DNA of 64,000 nt. It comes from CAISIP01 sp037968655. Its GTDB lineage: Bacteria > Pseudomonadota > Gammaproteobacteria > Burkholderiales > Burkholderiaceae_C. This document shows, piece after piece, positions 32,858 to 41,968 of the stretch; the stretch's first letter is position 1; every line of letters starts with the position of its first letter. The notes under the pieces were generated by a model, which searched no databases, was not told the DNA's origin, and worked only from the letters and a program-made list of their open reading frames with translations. The stretch spans positions 7,652 to 71,651 of the forward strand of contig JBBKVW010000290.1 of the NCBI GenBank assembly GCA_037968655.1. Direction: 5' to 3'. The translations under genes and the position numbers were made by a program.

Positions 32858-34024
32858 ATGCGCAAGCCGACGCGCCGACGGATATTGACTGGCGTTGCGG
32901 CCGCAGCGCTTGCCGTTGGCGCCGGTACGTACTGGGTTGCGCGGCCGAAGCCGGCACCGATCGGCTTTGATGTCACGCCGGATCAGCTGGCCGCAGCCCG
33001 CGCTTTGCTGGCACGCCATCCATCTTTTGATGCCCATGCCCATCCGGGCCGAAGCTTTGTTGACGGGGCCCGGAACCTGTCCGGGCTGGTATGGCTGTAT
33101 GCCAAGCTGGGTAGTTTCGAAGAGTCCACGATTGCCGACATGCGTGCAGGCGGCCTGACTGCAGCAGCATTCGCCGCGGTTTCCGATTTCCAGGCCCTGG
33201 GCCTGCAGGGCGAGGGCCTGGCCGCGGTGCGTGCCTTCGAGCCAGGCGAGGCCTGGGCCAGCTATCAGCGCCAGATCGCCCGCATGCAGACGCTGGTGCA
33301 GCGTGGCCTCGTCGCAGCCGTGCACCAGCCGGCGGATGTTGCCGCGGCCAAGTCAACTGGCAAGGTGGGCGCGATGTGGACGGTCGAGGGCGGCGACTTT
33401 CTGGAAGGGCGCGCCGAACGCGTTGCCCAGGCCCATGCCGATGGCGTGCGATCGATCACGCTGCTGCACTACCGAAACAATGAACTGGGCGACATCATCA
33501 CCGGTACACCGACGCACAAGCGCCTGACCGATGCGGGTGTTGCCGTGGTGCGCGCGATGAATGCAGTGGGCATGCTGATCGACGTGGCACATGCGTCCGA
33601 GGCAACCGCGTTGGGTGCGATCGAGGCGTCATCGAAACCGGTCATCGCCTCGCATGTGCATGTGCACGGCAAGACCAGCCATCCGCGCTTCATTTCGACC
33701 GACCTGGCGCGGGCCGTGGTGGCCAGGGGCGGTGGCGTGGTGGCCAGGGGCGGTGGCGTGGTGGGCGCCTGGCCGGCCGGCATCGGCATCAGCGATATGC
33801 GCGGATTTGTCGACCGCGCGCTTGAGCTGGTGGAGATTGCCGGCATCGACCATGTCTGCCTGGGCACCGACATGGACGCCAATTACAAGCCGGTGTTCGA
33901 CACCTATGCCAATCTGCCGTACTTCGTTGCCGGCTTGACGCAACGCGGGCTGGCCGAGGCCGAAGTGGCCAAGTTGATCGGTGGCAATTACATGCGCTTG
34001 CTGGCGACTGTTCAGTCTGTGTAG
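32858..34024 (+). CDS. Membrane dipeptidase (renal dipeptidase family, M19)
   Basis: 388 residues. The N-terminus (MRKPTRRRILTGVAAAALAVG) looks like a Tat-type or uncleaved signal. Zinc-ligand regions are visible: SFDAHAHPG (HxH), MWTVEGGDF (Glu), HVHVHGKTSH and HVCLGTDMDANY. The family hydrolyses dipeptides with a dehydro or D-residue. A 7-residue unit (VVARGGG) occurs twice in tandem after the TSHPRFISTDL segment, where relatives would normally have one; this matches a 21-bp DNA duplication. Confidence 0.88.
   Translation: MRKPTRRRILTGVAAAALAVGAGTYWVARPKPAPIGFDVTPDQLAAARALLARHPSFDAHAHPGRSFVDGARNLSGLVWLYAKLGSFEESTIADMRAGGLTAAAFAAVSDFQALGLQGEGLAAVRAFEPGEAWASYQRQIARMQTLVQRGLVAAVHQPADVAAAKSTGKVGAMWTVEGGDFLEGRAERVAQAHADGVRSITLLHYRNNELGDIITGTPTHKRLTDAGVAVVRAMNAVGMLIDVAHASEATALGAIEASSKPVIASHVHVHGKTSHPRFISTDLARAVVARGGGVVARGGGVVGAWPAGIGISDMRGFVDRALELVEIAGIDHVCLGTDMDANYKPVFDTYANLPYFVAGLTQRGLAEAEVAKLIGGNYMRLLATVQSV
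33716..33757 (+). repeat. 21-bp perfect tandem duplication inside the dipeptidase gene
   Basis: Two exact copies of a 21-bp unit (33716-33736 and 33737-33757) encode VVARGGG twice in frame. Perfect identity at synonymous positions points to a recent event, or to a sequencing or assembly artefact. Confidence 0.85.
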
Positions 34025-34050
34025 GCCGCGTCAGGACCTTCCCTGATCGA

Positions 34051-35436
34051 TCAGTCCTGTCGCGAAAATCTTTGCTCCAGATACACCAGCAGCGTGCGTA
34101 TCGTCTGCGCTTCGCCACCCACCGGCCGACCGGCGCGCGCGCTGTCGTTCCATGCAAACAGATCGATATGCAGCCAGTCCTGCTGCGGCGCAACGAAATG
34201 CTCCAGGAACAGCGCCGCATTGATGGCGCCGGCCATGGCATTGCGGCCGGTGTTGACGATGTCGCCCACCGCGCTTTCAATGCCGCTGCGGTAGGGCGTC
34301 CACAGGGGCATATGCCACAGCGGGTCTTCGAGTTGCAGGCCCAGGTCGACCAGTTGCCGCGCTGCCGCGATCTGGCGGCAGAACAGGGCCGGCAATTGCG
34401 GGCCCAGGGCAACCCGCGCCGCGCCAGTGAGCGTGGCCAGGTCGATGATGAGATCGGGCTTTGACTCGGCGGCATAGGCCAGCGCGTCACACAGGATGAC
34501 CCGGCCTTCGGCGTCGGTGTTGCCGATTTCGATCTGCAAGCCGCTGCGGGTGCGGATCACGTCGCCGGGTCGGTAGGCATCGCCGGAGATTGCGTTCTCG
34601 ACCGCCGGAATCAGCAGTTGCAGGCGCACCGGCAACTTGAGCTCCATCACCAGGCCCGCCAGCGCCAGCGCGTTGGCAGCGCCGCCCATGTCCTTCTTCA
34701 TCAATCGCATGCCTTCTGCGCCCTTGATGTCCAGGCCGCCGCTGTCAAAGCACACGCCCTTGCCGACGATGGACAAACGCGGATGCTTTGGTTTGCCCCA
34801 GTTGAGTTCGATCAGGCGCGGCGCCCGGCTGCTGGCGCGCCCGACCGCATGGATGGCAGGGAAGTTTTGTTTCAGCAAATCCGCGCCCTGTATCTGCGTG
34901 AATTTTGCGCCATGGCGCTTGGCCAGGCCTTGCGCCGCCTTGGCCAGCTCCGAGGGGCCCATGTCCTGCGCCGGCGTGTTGACCAGATCGCGTACCAGCG
35001 TGATGGCATTTGCCTGCGCCAAAGCGCGCTGGACGTCTGCGCCATCTGGCAGCACCAGCTGTGCTGGTTCGCGCTTGCGCGGCTTGTAGCGATCAAAACT
35101 GTAGCCACCCAGTGTCCAAGCCAGTGCCGCGAGTTCCACCGGCAGCGCCAGCGCGTCGTCGGCGAGGCGGTATTGGCCTTCGGGCAGGGCCAGGGGCAAT
35201 GCGGCCAATGCGAACGGATCCAGCGCATGGGTGACGCCGGCGAACACCTGCTGCAAGCTGCCGTCAGGCGCGGGCAGCAGCGCATGGCTGTCGGCAGCGC
35301 CATCGAAGCCAAGGGTCTGGAGCCAGGCCGCGGTGACCGGGGGCAGCGTTGGCGCCAGCGCCTGGTAGCTGGCCCGGTCAAGCACTGTGATCGGTATGGC
35401 ATTGCCGGCGGCGCGTTTCTTGAGTTGAACAGTCAT
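34051..35436 (-). CDS. Leucyl-aminopeptidase-family protein (M17)
   Basis: 461 residues from the ATG at 35436. The signature NTDAEGRVIL is present near residue 325, with the metal-binding GKGVCFDSGGLDIKG and MKKDMGGAAN ahead of it. This dinuclear zinc/manganese peptidase removes N-terminal residues in the cytoplasm. Length and spacing are closer to the shorter PepB-like branch than to 500-residue PepA. The gene lies 26 bp past the convergent dipeptidase, and the pair could serve peptide turnover. Confidence 0.9.
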   Translation of the reverse strand: MTVQLKKRAAGNAIPITVLDRASYQALAPTLPPVTAAWLQTLGFDGAADSHALLPAPDGSLQQVFAGVTHALDPFALAALPLALPEGQYRLADDALALPVELAALAWTLGGYSFDRYKPRKREPAQLVLPDGADVQRALAQANAITLVRDLVNTPAQDMGPSELAKAAQGLAKRHGAKFTQIQGADLLKQNFPAIHAVGRASSRAPRLIELNWGKPKHPRLSIVGKGVCFDSGGLDIKGAEGMRLMKKDMGGAANALALAGLVMELKLPVRLQLLIPAVENAISGDAYRPGDVIRTRSGLQIEIGNTDAEGRVILCDALAYAAESKPDLIIDLATLTGAARVALGPQLPALFCRQIAAARQLVDLGLQLEDPLWHMPLWTPYRSGIESAVGDIVNTGRNAMAGAINAALFLEHFVAPQQDWLHIDLFAWNDSARAGRPVGGEAQTIRTLLVYLEQRFSRQD

Positions 35437-35587
35437 GGGGAGATGGTCCCGGAGGTATGTTGATCTGTGCGCATCGTGGTAGCGCAGCGGCTGCAGTAAT
35501 CGATGGCCGTCACGGGCATTCGAGCGGCACCTGCCATTGTGCGACAGACGCACCAGAGCATTGCAGCCGCCCAGGCCCGTGGCGGAC

Positions 35588-37012
35588 CTATTGCCAGTTG
35601 GCCGGGCTGCTGCCCAGCGCCACGGCTGGCGAGTCCCACTGCATCGGCATGCCGTCGATGCGCAAAGGCCATTGCACACGGCGTGCGGGTCCCCAGGGCG
35701 TGGATTCGGACTCGGTCGACCAGTCGGCGGATGATTCCGTCCGCAGCGGCTGCGCGACCTGGTGCGTAGTTGTTCCACCTGCCATCAGCAGCGCGCCGGT
35801 ACGCGCCAGCGACGCGCGCACGATGCTGCCCTGGCCGTCGGCGGCACGCCGCTGCAGCGCGCGCAGCGCAGCGCAGGCCATCAGGTAGCCGGTGGCATGG
35901 TCGAGCGCCTGCACCGGCAATGGAATCGGCTTGTCGGCACCGGCGCTGCGCTGGCCCTGCTCGGCAATGCCCATGCTCATCTGCACGATGCTGTCGAAGC
36001 CACGCCGGGTGCGCCAGGGCCCGGTGAATCCGTAGGCGTCGAGCGAGACATCGATCAAACCGGGTCGCAGCTGCTGGCGCCGCGCGCTGCCCAAACCCAG
36101 TGATTCCAGTGCGTCGCTGCGATAGCCGTGCACCAGTATGTCGGCGCCTTGCAGCAGGACGTCCCACTGGCTGCGATCGCCCGTCTGGCGCAAGTCCAGC
36201 CGCGCGCAGCGTTTGCCGAGCGTGACCTCGGGTTCCAGCACGGGTTCGTCCCAACCGATCGGATCGATGCGCAGCACCTGTGCGCCCAGGCAGGCCAGCA
36301 GCCGGGTTGCGACCGGTCCAGCCAGCACACGGGTCATGTCCAGCACCCGGATGCCGGCGAGCGGGCGCTGCCGGTCGAAGTTCCAGTCAGCCCGCGCGGC
36401 GCGCGTACCGGCTTGCCAGTGCAGCAGCGGCTCGGCCAGCACGGCCTGTCCCTGCGGATGTTGCTGCCATTGCTGCCAGCTCTGCATCGCGCCGGCGCAA
36501 CCGCCGGCGGCAACGACGGCAGATTCCAGTTCGGCGCAATCGCATTGCGCAACTGCTTGCGTGACTGCAGCGCGATTCGGCGCGACTTGCAATACCTTCA
36601 GCGCCGCTGCCCGATGGTGCGGCGCATTGGTGTGCAGTCGAATCCAGCCATCGCGGGCCCGATAGTCGCCGGCCACTGCGTCCCAGATGGGTGGCAGCTT
36701 CCAGCCCTGCGGGCGGACCGACAGGCCGAACCAGAACGATGCCAAGCGGCGGTCGACCTCGACCATGCGATGGCCCTGCGCAGTGGCGCCAAGGGTCTGG
36801 GCCAGCGTTGCTGCCGCTAGTCCGGCCGCAGCGATGGACGCAGCGGCGAAGTCACTGACGGCAAATACCGAGGGCAGATCGCCGGAGCCTGTCAATTGCA
36901 CCTGCTCCAGCGCCCTGTCGTCGCCGCCAGCGGCGCTCCAGAACGACTGCAGGAACAGGCGCTGGGGGGCCGGATTGGCGGGCGCGGCGGGCATGCTTAC
37001 ATCATCGCGCAA
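35588..37012 (-). CDS. Class III CoA-transferase (CaiB/BaiF family)
   Basis: 474 residues (an in-frame ATG at 36994 is as likely a start). The family start-type motif RPLAGIRVLDMTRVLAGPVATRLLACLGAQVLRIDP appears only near residue 220, followed by VSLDAYGFTGPW and QALDHATGYLMACAAL, where Asp371 is the likely acyl-accepting residue. The 210 residues before it carry a partial CoA-transferase-like segment (DFAAASIAAAGLAAATLAQ). This long form is known to me from Burkholderiales. It moves CoA between carboxylic acids; the substrates are unknown. Confidence 0.82.
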   Translation of the reverse strand: MRDDVSMPAAPANPAPQRLFLQSFWSAAGGDDRALEQVQLTGSGDLPSVFAVSDFAAASIAAAGLAAATLAQTLGATAQGHRMVEVDRRLASFWFGLSVRPQGWKLPPIWDAVAGDYRARDGWIRLHTNAPHHRAAALKVLQVAPNRAAVTQAVAQCDCAELESAVVAAGGCAGAMQSWQQWQQHPQGQAVLAEPLLHWQAGTRAARADWNFDRQRPLAGIRVLDMTRVLAGPVATRLLACLGAQVLRIDPIGWDEPVLEPEVTLGKRCARLDLRQTGDRSQWDVLLQGADILVHGYRSDALESLGLGSARRQQLRPGLIDVSLDAYGFTGPWRTRRGFDSIVQMSMGIAEQGQRSAGADKPIPLPVQALDHATGYLMACAALRALQRRAADGQGSIVRASLARTGALLMAGGTTTHQVAQPLRTESSADWSTESESTPWGPARRVQWPLRIDGMPMQWDSPAVALGSSPANWQ

Positions 37013-37046
37013 ACGCTGACATTGCGTTGTGTGGGGCGGTCCCGCG

Positions 37047-38384
37047 TCAGCGCTGAGGCATGTCCTTGTGCGAGTACCCCAGGCTTACCAACGCCTCAGG
37101 CGGTATCTCCGGCATGCTGGCGTTCCAGGCTTCCCAGTCGGCGCGCATGGCGGCCAGCCGGGCCGGCTCGCGTTTGGCCTTGTTGGCGCGTTCACGCGCG
37201 TCGGCCGCAACGTTGAACAGGTAGTCGATGCCGTCGACGCGCAGGTACTTCCAGTTGCCGTCGCGCAGCGCGCGCTGTTCGCGATGCTTCATGCGCCAAT
37301 GCATCGGACGGCGAAAGCTGTGGGAGGGGTCGCGCAGCACCGGCGCCAGCGATACGCCGTCCAGCAGATAGTCCGGGTGTGGCGGGGCGCCGGCCAGCTC
37401 GAGCATCGTGGCCGACCAGTCCATCGTCAGGCAATGCTGCGCGCTCACGCCGCCGGGCGCGATGCCGGCCGGCCAATGCGCGATCCAGGGCACGCGGATG
37501 CCGCCCTCTGTCAGGTCCATCTTGCCGCCGACCAGGGGCCAGTTGTCGGAGAAGCGCTCGCCGCCGTTGTCGCTGGTAAAGACGATCAAGGTGTTGTCCA
37601 GCAGACCATGTCGGCGCAGCGCCGCGACGATCTGGCCGATGCCTTCGTCCATGTGGTGGATCATGCGCTGGTAGGTGGCGACGTTGCCGCCGTCCAGGTG
37701 GAACAGGCTCTCGCTGATCGGTGTGGGCGTGTCGACATCGTCGCGGGTTTCCCAGGGCCAGTGGGGCGCGGTGTGGTGCAGGCTGAGAAAGAACGGCTTT
37801 TCTTCCTTGGCGCCCTGGGCCGATCGGTCGATGAAGTCAATCGCGCGCTGCGTCAGCAGATCGGTCAGATAGCCGGGTTCCGGGTGGTCCTGCTCGTCCA
37901 CAAACAGGTCGTGGCCACCGGAGGAGTTGCAATGGGTGAAATAGTCGACGCCGCCTGCCATGGGCCCAAAGAACGCGTCGTAGCCCGAGCGCAGCGGACC
38001 GAAATGCGGCAGAAACCCCAGATGCCATTTGCCCACCAACGCGGTGCGATAGCCCCGGGCCTTGAGAAGCGACGGCAGTGTCGGATGCGCTGGCGGCAGG
38101 CCCAGCGTCGTGCTGCCCCTGGTGCTGCTGCTGATCGGTTCTTCGGCTGCGCCGCGCAGGCGGTATTGGTAGCGCGCCGTCATCAGCGCGAAGCGGGTTG
38201 GCGAGCAGACCGGTGAGTTGGCATAGCCTTCTGTGAAGAGCATGCCGGCGGCGGCCAGCTTGTCGAGTTCCGGCGACACCGCACCGAACGGCGCTGCGCG
38301 ACCACCGTAGCAACCCAGGTCGGCGTAACCCAGGTCGTCGGCGACGATGAAGATGATGTTGGGGCGCTTGTCAGTACTTTTCAT
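37047..38384 (-). CDS. Sulfatase (formylglycine type)
   Basis: 445 residues. The start PNIIFIVADDLGYADLGCYG gives the calcium-binding Asp pair, and SPVCSPTRFALMTAR carries the C-x-P-x-R motif in which Cys60 becomes formylglycine. GKWHLGFLP and VFTSDNGGE are further family motifs. It removes sulfate from an organic ester. No signal peptide is seen, so it would be cytoplasmic as read. No formylglycine-generating enzyme is in the window (the EgtB/SenA-like protein shares only the fold). It begins 3 bp after the Bug/TctC remnant. Confidence 0.9.
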   Translation of the reverse strand: MKSTDKRPNIIFIVADDLGYADLGCYGGRAAPFGAVSPELDKLAAAGMLFTEGYANSPVCSPTRFALMTARYQYRLRGAAEEPISSSTRGSTTLGLPPAHPTLPSLLKARGYRTALVGKWHLGFLPHFGPLRSGYDAFFGPMAGGVDYFTHCNSSGGHDLFVDEQDHPEPGYLTDLLTQRAIDFIDRSAQGAKEEKPFFLSLHHTAPHWPWETRDDVDTPTPISESLFHLDGGNVATYQRMIHHMDEGIGQIVAALRRHGLLDNTLIVFTSDNGGERFSDNWPLVGGKMDLTEGGIRVPWIAHWPAGIAPGGVSAQHCLTMDWSATMLELAGAPPHPDYLLDGVSLAPVLRDPSHSFRRPMHWRMKHREQRALRDGNWKYLRVDGIDYLFNVAADARERANKAKREPARLAAMRADWEAWNASMPEIPPEALVSLGYSHKDMPQR

Positions 38385-38387
38385 GGC

Positions 38388-38555
38388 TCAATCCACCTTG
38401 ATGCCTTTGGCCTCGATGGCGTCGGCCGAACCGCCGGGCGGAAAGCCGACCAGGATCTTGAGCGGGGGTTTGGTCTGGGCCTGTAAGCCGGGCGCCAGCA
38501 TACAGCCGGCAATGAGCAAGGCCACGGGTGCAAGGGATCGAACTCGGGTGAACAT
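38388..38555 (-). pseudogene. Internally deleted Bug/TctC-type tricarboxylate-binding protein
   Basis: The 55-codon frame has a good AGGAG site, a Sec signal peptide (VALLIAGCMLAPGLQAQ) and the opening of a Bug/TctC binding protein (KILVGFPPGGSAD). It then jumps to IEAKGIKVD and a stop, which resembles the usual last residues of such proteins. The roughly 280 residues in between are missing. This fits one in-frame deletion leaving both ends joined. The remnant still provides the leader for the sulfatase 3 bp downstream, so the reading frame may persist for translation coupling. Confidence 0.7.
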
Positions 38556-38650
38556 CTTTGTCTCCTGTAGGCCCGCATCGCGGGGCTTGCCGCAACTGTA
38601 GGGCGCAAGCTGATAATTGTTCAAATCAATCGTTGTGCGTGTTTACTCTG

Positions 38651-39184
38651 ATGACCGAGCAGACTTCAATCCCGATGCCACGCCTGATTGCCTCCCGGTC
38701 CGTCGACGATCTGCTGCTGCAGCGCATCAGCCGTCTGCTGGCGACGGCCGGCGGGATGGTGACACGCCTGTGCGAGGGCCGCTTTGGCATCACCCGGCGC
38801 GAATGGCGTGTGCTGGCGGTACTGGTGAAGGAGCAGGGCATATTGCCCTCGCAACTGGCCGAGCGCATGCAGTTGGACCGGGCACGTACCTCGCGGGCAA
38901 TCACGTCGCTGGTTGGCAAGCATCTCGTGGCACGCGAGCCAAAACCCGGGAACCGGCGTGAGGTGATCTTGACCGTGACCGGCAAGGGGCAGCTGCTTTT
39001 CGACACGATGGTGCCGCTGGCAGTGGACATCAACCGGCGCCTGATCGCCGCGCTGGCGCCACAGGACGCGCAACGGCTCGACTCCTCATTGGACCTGTTG
39101 CAGGCCTGTGCCGACACTCTGGTGGCGCAAGCAGATCTTCCGAAGGCGGATCGACGCCGGCGTGCGCTCGCGGCGCGTGCCTGA
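38651..39184 (+). CDS. MarR-family transcriptional regulator
   Basis: 177 residues from the ATG at 38651. The winged helix is visible: ITRREWRVLAVLVKEQGILPSQLAERMQLDRARTSRAITSLVGKHLV, then the wing REPKPGNRREVILTVTGKG. It is divergent from the Bug remnant-sulfatase pair with 95 bp between, so it probably represses or senses for that unit. An AT-rich patch (ataattgttcaaatcaatcg) in this gap may hold the operator. The ligand is unknown. Confidence 0.87.
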   Translation: MTEQTSIPMPRLIASRSVDDLLLQRISRLLATAGGMVTRLCEGRFGITRREWRVLAVLVKEQGILPSQLAERMQLDRARTSRAITSLVGKHLVAREPKPGNRREVILTVTGKGQLLFDTMVPLAVDINRRLIAALAPQDAQRLDSSLDLLQACADTLVAQADLPKADRRRRALAARA

Positions 39185-39511
39185 CGGCGGGTTTGCTGGC
39201 GCGTCGGCGTGGGCCCTGATTGCAGTGACGCCGAAACCTGCGCCGATGCACTGACACCTGCTGCCTATGTGACGCGCCGGCGGTGTTTGCGTATGCCGCG
39301 CGGCAACACGAAATGGTCGGGCGGCTGGTGCACCATGATGGCGGATGCTGCAGCGGCATGCACTTTGCTGGCCATTGGCATGTGGACGCCGGCGGCCACC
39401 GCACGATTGACTACCGGTTTGCCGCATTAATTCGTGAAGGAGTCTCGCTGCGCCGCAGGGAGAACGCCGGGCACCGATTCCGACGGCCGGCACAAGCCGG
39501 CAAGTCGAGAA
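39185..39511. other. 327-bp gap with no convincing gene
   Basis: Between the MarR stop and the large hydrolase stop. An exact 8-bp inverted pair ATTAATTC (39426-39433) and GAATTAAT (39509-39516) lies around it, and GCCGGC repeats form a small stem near 39490. Two overlapping + frames (39209-39430 and from 39283) carry short stretches that faintly resemble a PaaI thioesterase split by a frameshift (GGWCTMMADAAAACTLLA and HRTIDYRF); this is too weak to annotate as a pseudogene. Confidence 0.4.
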
Positions 39512-41764
39512 TTAATCGTCGCGATCGAGATTCCTGCGATTCGCGCAATTTACTCCCGCGCCGATCTCGCTCTGGAACTGCTCGTAGATCGCGTGTTTGG
39601 CATCCACGCGCATGAAGGTGGGATTCTTGTTGCCACGCAGCTGGCTAAAGCTGATCGGCTTGACTTTGCGCAAGTCCTTTGCCTTGGTTTCGCCGGTTGC
39701 TAAGCCGATGGTGCCCAGCAAGGCCGGCGAAGCCGCGGCACCGGTGGCGGCCAGTTCCCCGATGATGATCTCGATCTTGCCATCCTGATGGATCGCGACC
39801 TGCAGGGTGTTGGGCGCCGTCGTGCCAATGGCCGGTACGTTCCAATAGGTAACGATGACGCGCTGCTTGCTTGCATCAAAATATCCGAACACGCCTCGAT
39901 CGGTCGCGCTGAAGGCCCCGCTGCTGAGGTTCTTCATCAGCGCAGCGATCGTGAGGCGATTGCCCAGCAGCAACTGGCCGCGCGAGTACCAGGCCGAGCC
40001 GTTGTTGTCGATGCCTCCGATAGCTGACGCGGTGCGCGATGTGATCGCGCCATCCTCGTTGACGATCAAGGTGCTGATCCGCTCGGCAATGCCGGGAACC
40101 CAGAAGGAAAAGCCGGGATAGCTCAGGTATACGCTGGCATCGCCGCCCGCACGCAATTTGGTCGGTCCCTTGTCATACAGGGGCTGGCCCGCCTGCAAGC
40201 TGACCATGTAGCCGTAGTTGCCCTGGGGAACAAAACTGATCTTGTCGCCCGGCAACAGATCGATCGGACGGTCCTTTTCCGCCAGGCAGCTTTCGCTGAC
40301 GTCGACCAGCGGATTCCTTGCGCGATTGGATGTCGAGTCCGCCAGGTATTTGTCGTAGCGTGCGTCGTCCTTGAGCGTCCGGTTGAAGAACGACACCGCA
40401 TACCAGTTCGTCAGGCGGGTTATCTCGTCCAGCGACACTTCCGGTTTAAGCGGCATCAGTGGCAGCAACTCGTTCTTGACAGCAACAATGTCCGTCGGTC
40501 CGAAGAACACAGATTGCAGCTGCGCGTCGCTGATGCCGTCGAATGCCGAAGCGTTGCAGTAATCGTAGATGCCCGACTGGCGCGAGCCGGTGTAGGTGAA
40601 ATAGAACGTCGAGTCGAAGATGAAATTGGCGATGTCGGAACGGGCAAACGCCCCGGGATTGCCGAACACCTGGGCATTGATGCCCGGCACGATGGTGACC
40701 ATCGAATTGTGGAAGTCCTGGCACCAGCTTGATTGGTAACCCGCCGTGTGGTGTGCGATGCCGGCGATGTCGGCCAGGTACTTTTTCGGGCTGCCGGTAA
40801 ACAGGTTGAAGTTGTTGTACGCGATTCCGGTGTCGTTGCCCAGGAACAGCAATGGCACCTTGGCGTTGGCGTAGTCAGCGGGCTGCATCTGCAGACCGTA
40901 GTTGGAGCCGCCACTCATCAAGGCGGCCTTGACCCGGCTGTCAGCCGGCAATCCGGCCGAGCCGATTCCGGCGACCGTCGCCAGACTGGTCATGCCGCCA
41001 AGCGAATAGCCGAGTACGCCGATCGCGTCAGCGTCGATACGCTGCGCAAACGGCTGGCCGGTCTGGCTATCCAATGCACCCTGCAGAATCGCGCTTATGA
41101 CGAATCGCACGTCCTTGGAGCGGCTCGCGATGTTGCTGCCCAGGATCGGGTTGGGGCCTATCGCCACCGCAGGCAGATACGATTTGAAGAAACTGGCCTG
41201 GTAGTACGCGTCGCTGTTGCCGGTGTGTTCGATCGACGCGACGACATAGCCGTGGCTGGCCAGCGTTTCCAGGGTATCGGGCATGTTCTTGGCCGATGCC
41301 ACCAGATTGCCGTGCGAGGCGATCAACAACGGGAACGATGCAATGGCCAGCGGCGCCTTCTCGGCGACGGGGTTGTACGAGCGGGCACCCAAGGCCGTCA
41401 ACGGCGGCAGGTCAGGCAGGCCCGGGTTCACGCTGTTGCCCGGATTCTGGTTGTACAGCGGATTGTTCCAGGTGTAGCGAATATGGTCGTTGGTCTTGAC
41501 GCTGGTCGGGTACCAGATATCCAGGTACAGCGGACGGCCGGTCGGCGCGCTCGGCGCGGAACCGTCGAGGTTGCGTGCCGGGTCGGTCAGTATGACGGTG
41601 GTGTGACCGATGCCAAAGCGACCGACCGTCTCTGGCGCATAGAACCCCTCGTCCTTGTACTTATCTTTGGCCAAAGCGGCGCCCGAAATACCTAGCAAGG
41701 CGCCGACCAGCAGGGCCCTCGTGACCGACGACCGGAAGTTGAAGCCTTGTCTCTTGGTTTGCAT
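39512..41764 (-). CDS. Large secreted alpha/beta hydrolase (PAF-acetylhydrolase-like) with C-terminal beta domain
   Basis: 750 residues from the ATG at 41764, preceded by GGAAG. A signal peptide (ALLVGALLGISGAALA) is present. The hydrolase part (about 35-530) has RPLYLDIWYPTS, PLLIASHGN, HGYVVASIEHTG and the nucleophile elbow GYSLGG with Ser254, in the order of dienelactone/PAF-acetylhydrolase enzymes. From about residue 540 a separate beta-rich domain follows (YPGFSFWVPG, GVFGYFD, VTYWNVP, NTLQVAIHQDGKIEIIIGEL), reminiscent of nidogen-like extracellular domains. It is probably exported and acts on an ester or lipid. Substrate unknown. Confidence 0.8.
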   Translation of the reverse strand: MQTKRQGFNFRSSVTRALLVGALLGISGAALAKDKYKDEGFYAPETVGRFGIGHTTVILTDPARNLDGSAPSAPTGRPLYLDIWYPTSVKTNDHIRYTWNNPLYNQNPGNSVNPGLPDLPPLTALGARSYNPVAEKAPLAIASFPLLIASHGNLVASAKNMPDTLETLASHGYVVASIEHTGNSDAYYQASFFKSYLPAVAIGPNPILGSNIASRSKDVRFVISAILQGALDSQTGQPFAQRIDADAIGVLGYSLGGMTSLATVAGIGSAGLPADSRVKAALMSGGSNYGLQMQPADYANAKVPLLFLGNDTGIAYNNFNLFTGSPKKYLADIAGIAHHTAGYQSSWCQDFHNSMVTIVPGINAQVFGNPGAFARSDIANFIFDSTFYFTYTGSRQSGIYDYCNASAFDGISDAQLQSVFFGPTDIVAVKNELLPLMPLKPEVSLDEITRLTNWYAVSFFNRTLKDDARYDKYLADSTSNRARNPLVDVSESCLAEKDRPIDLLPGDKISFVPQGNYGYMVSLQAGQPLYDKGPTKLRAGGDASVYLSYPGFSFWVPGIAERISTLIVNEDGAITSRTASAIGGIDNNGSAWYSRGQLLLGNRLTIAALMKNLSSGAFSATDRGVFGYFDASKQRVIVTYWNVPAIGTTAPNTLQVAIHQDGKIEIIIGELAATGAAASPALLGTIGLATGETKAKDLRKVKPISFSQLRGNKNPTFMRVDAKHAIYEQFQSEIGAGVNCANRRNLDRDD

Positions 41765-41968
41765 GGTTCTTCCGTTGGAGTGGATGTCGCGACGCGGCGA
41801 TTGATCTGCACGCAGTTGGGCGCTTGTCATTTGCCGGGTCAGCGTCGCTGATGCAGGGGCCGCGAGTTCATGGTATTCGTTTGTGCAGCGCGTGACAATA
41901 CGGCATTCGAGCATGCGGCATTTGCGCAGCGCCGCGTGTGAATCCGGCTCCAGCCGCAAGTCGCGCGA

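Noticed and set aside
39209..39615. Possible frameshifted PaaI thioesterase remnant
   Set aside because: Only two short stretches in different frames look suggestive, and Ala-rich chance translations are common in this DNA. A translated search would be needed.
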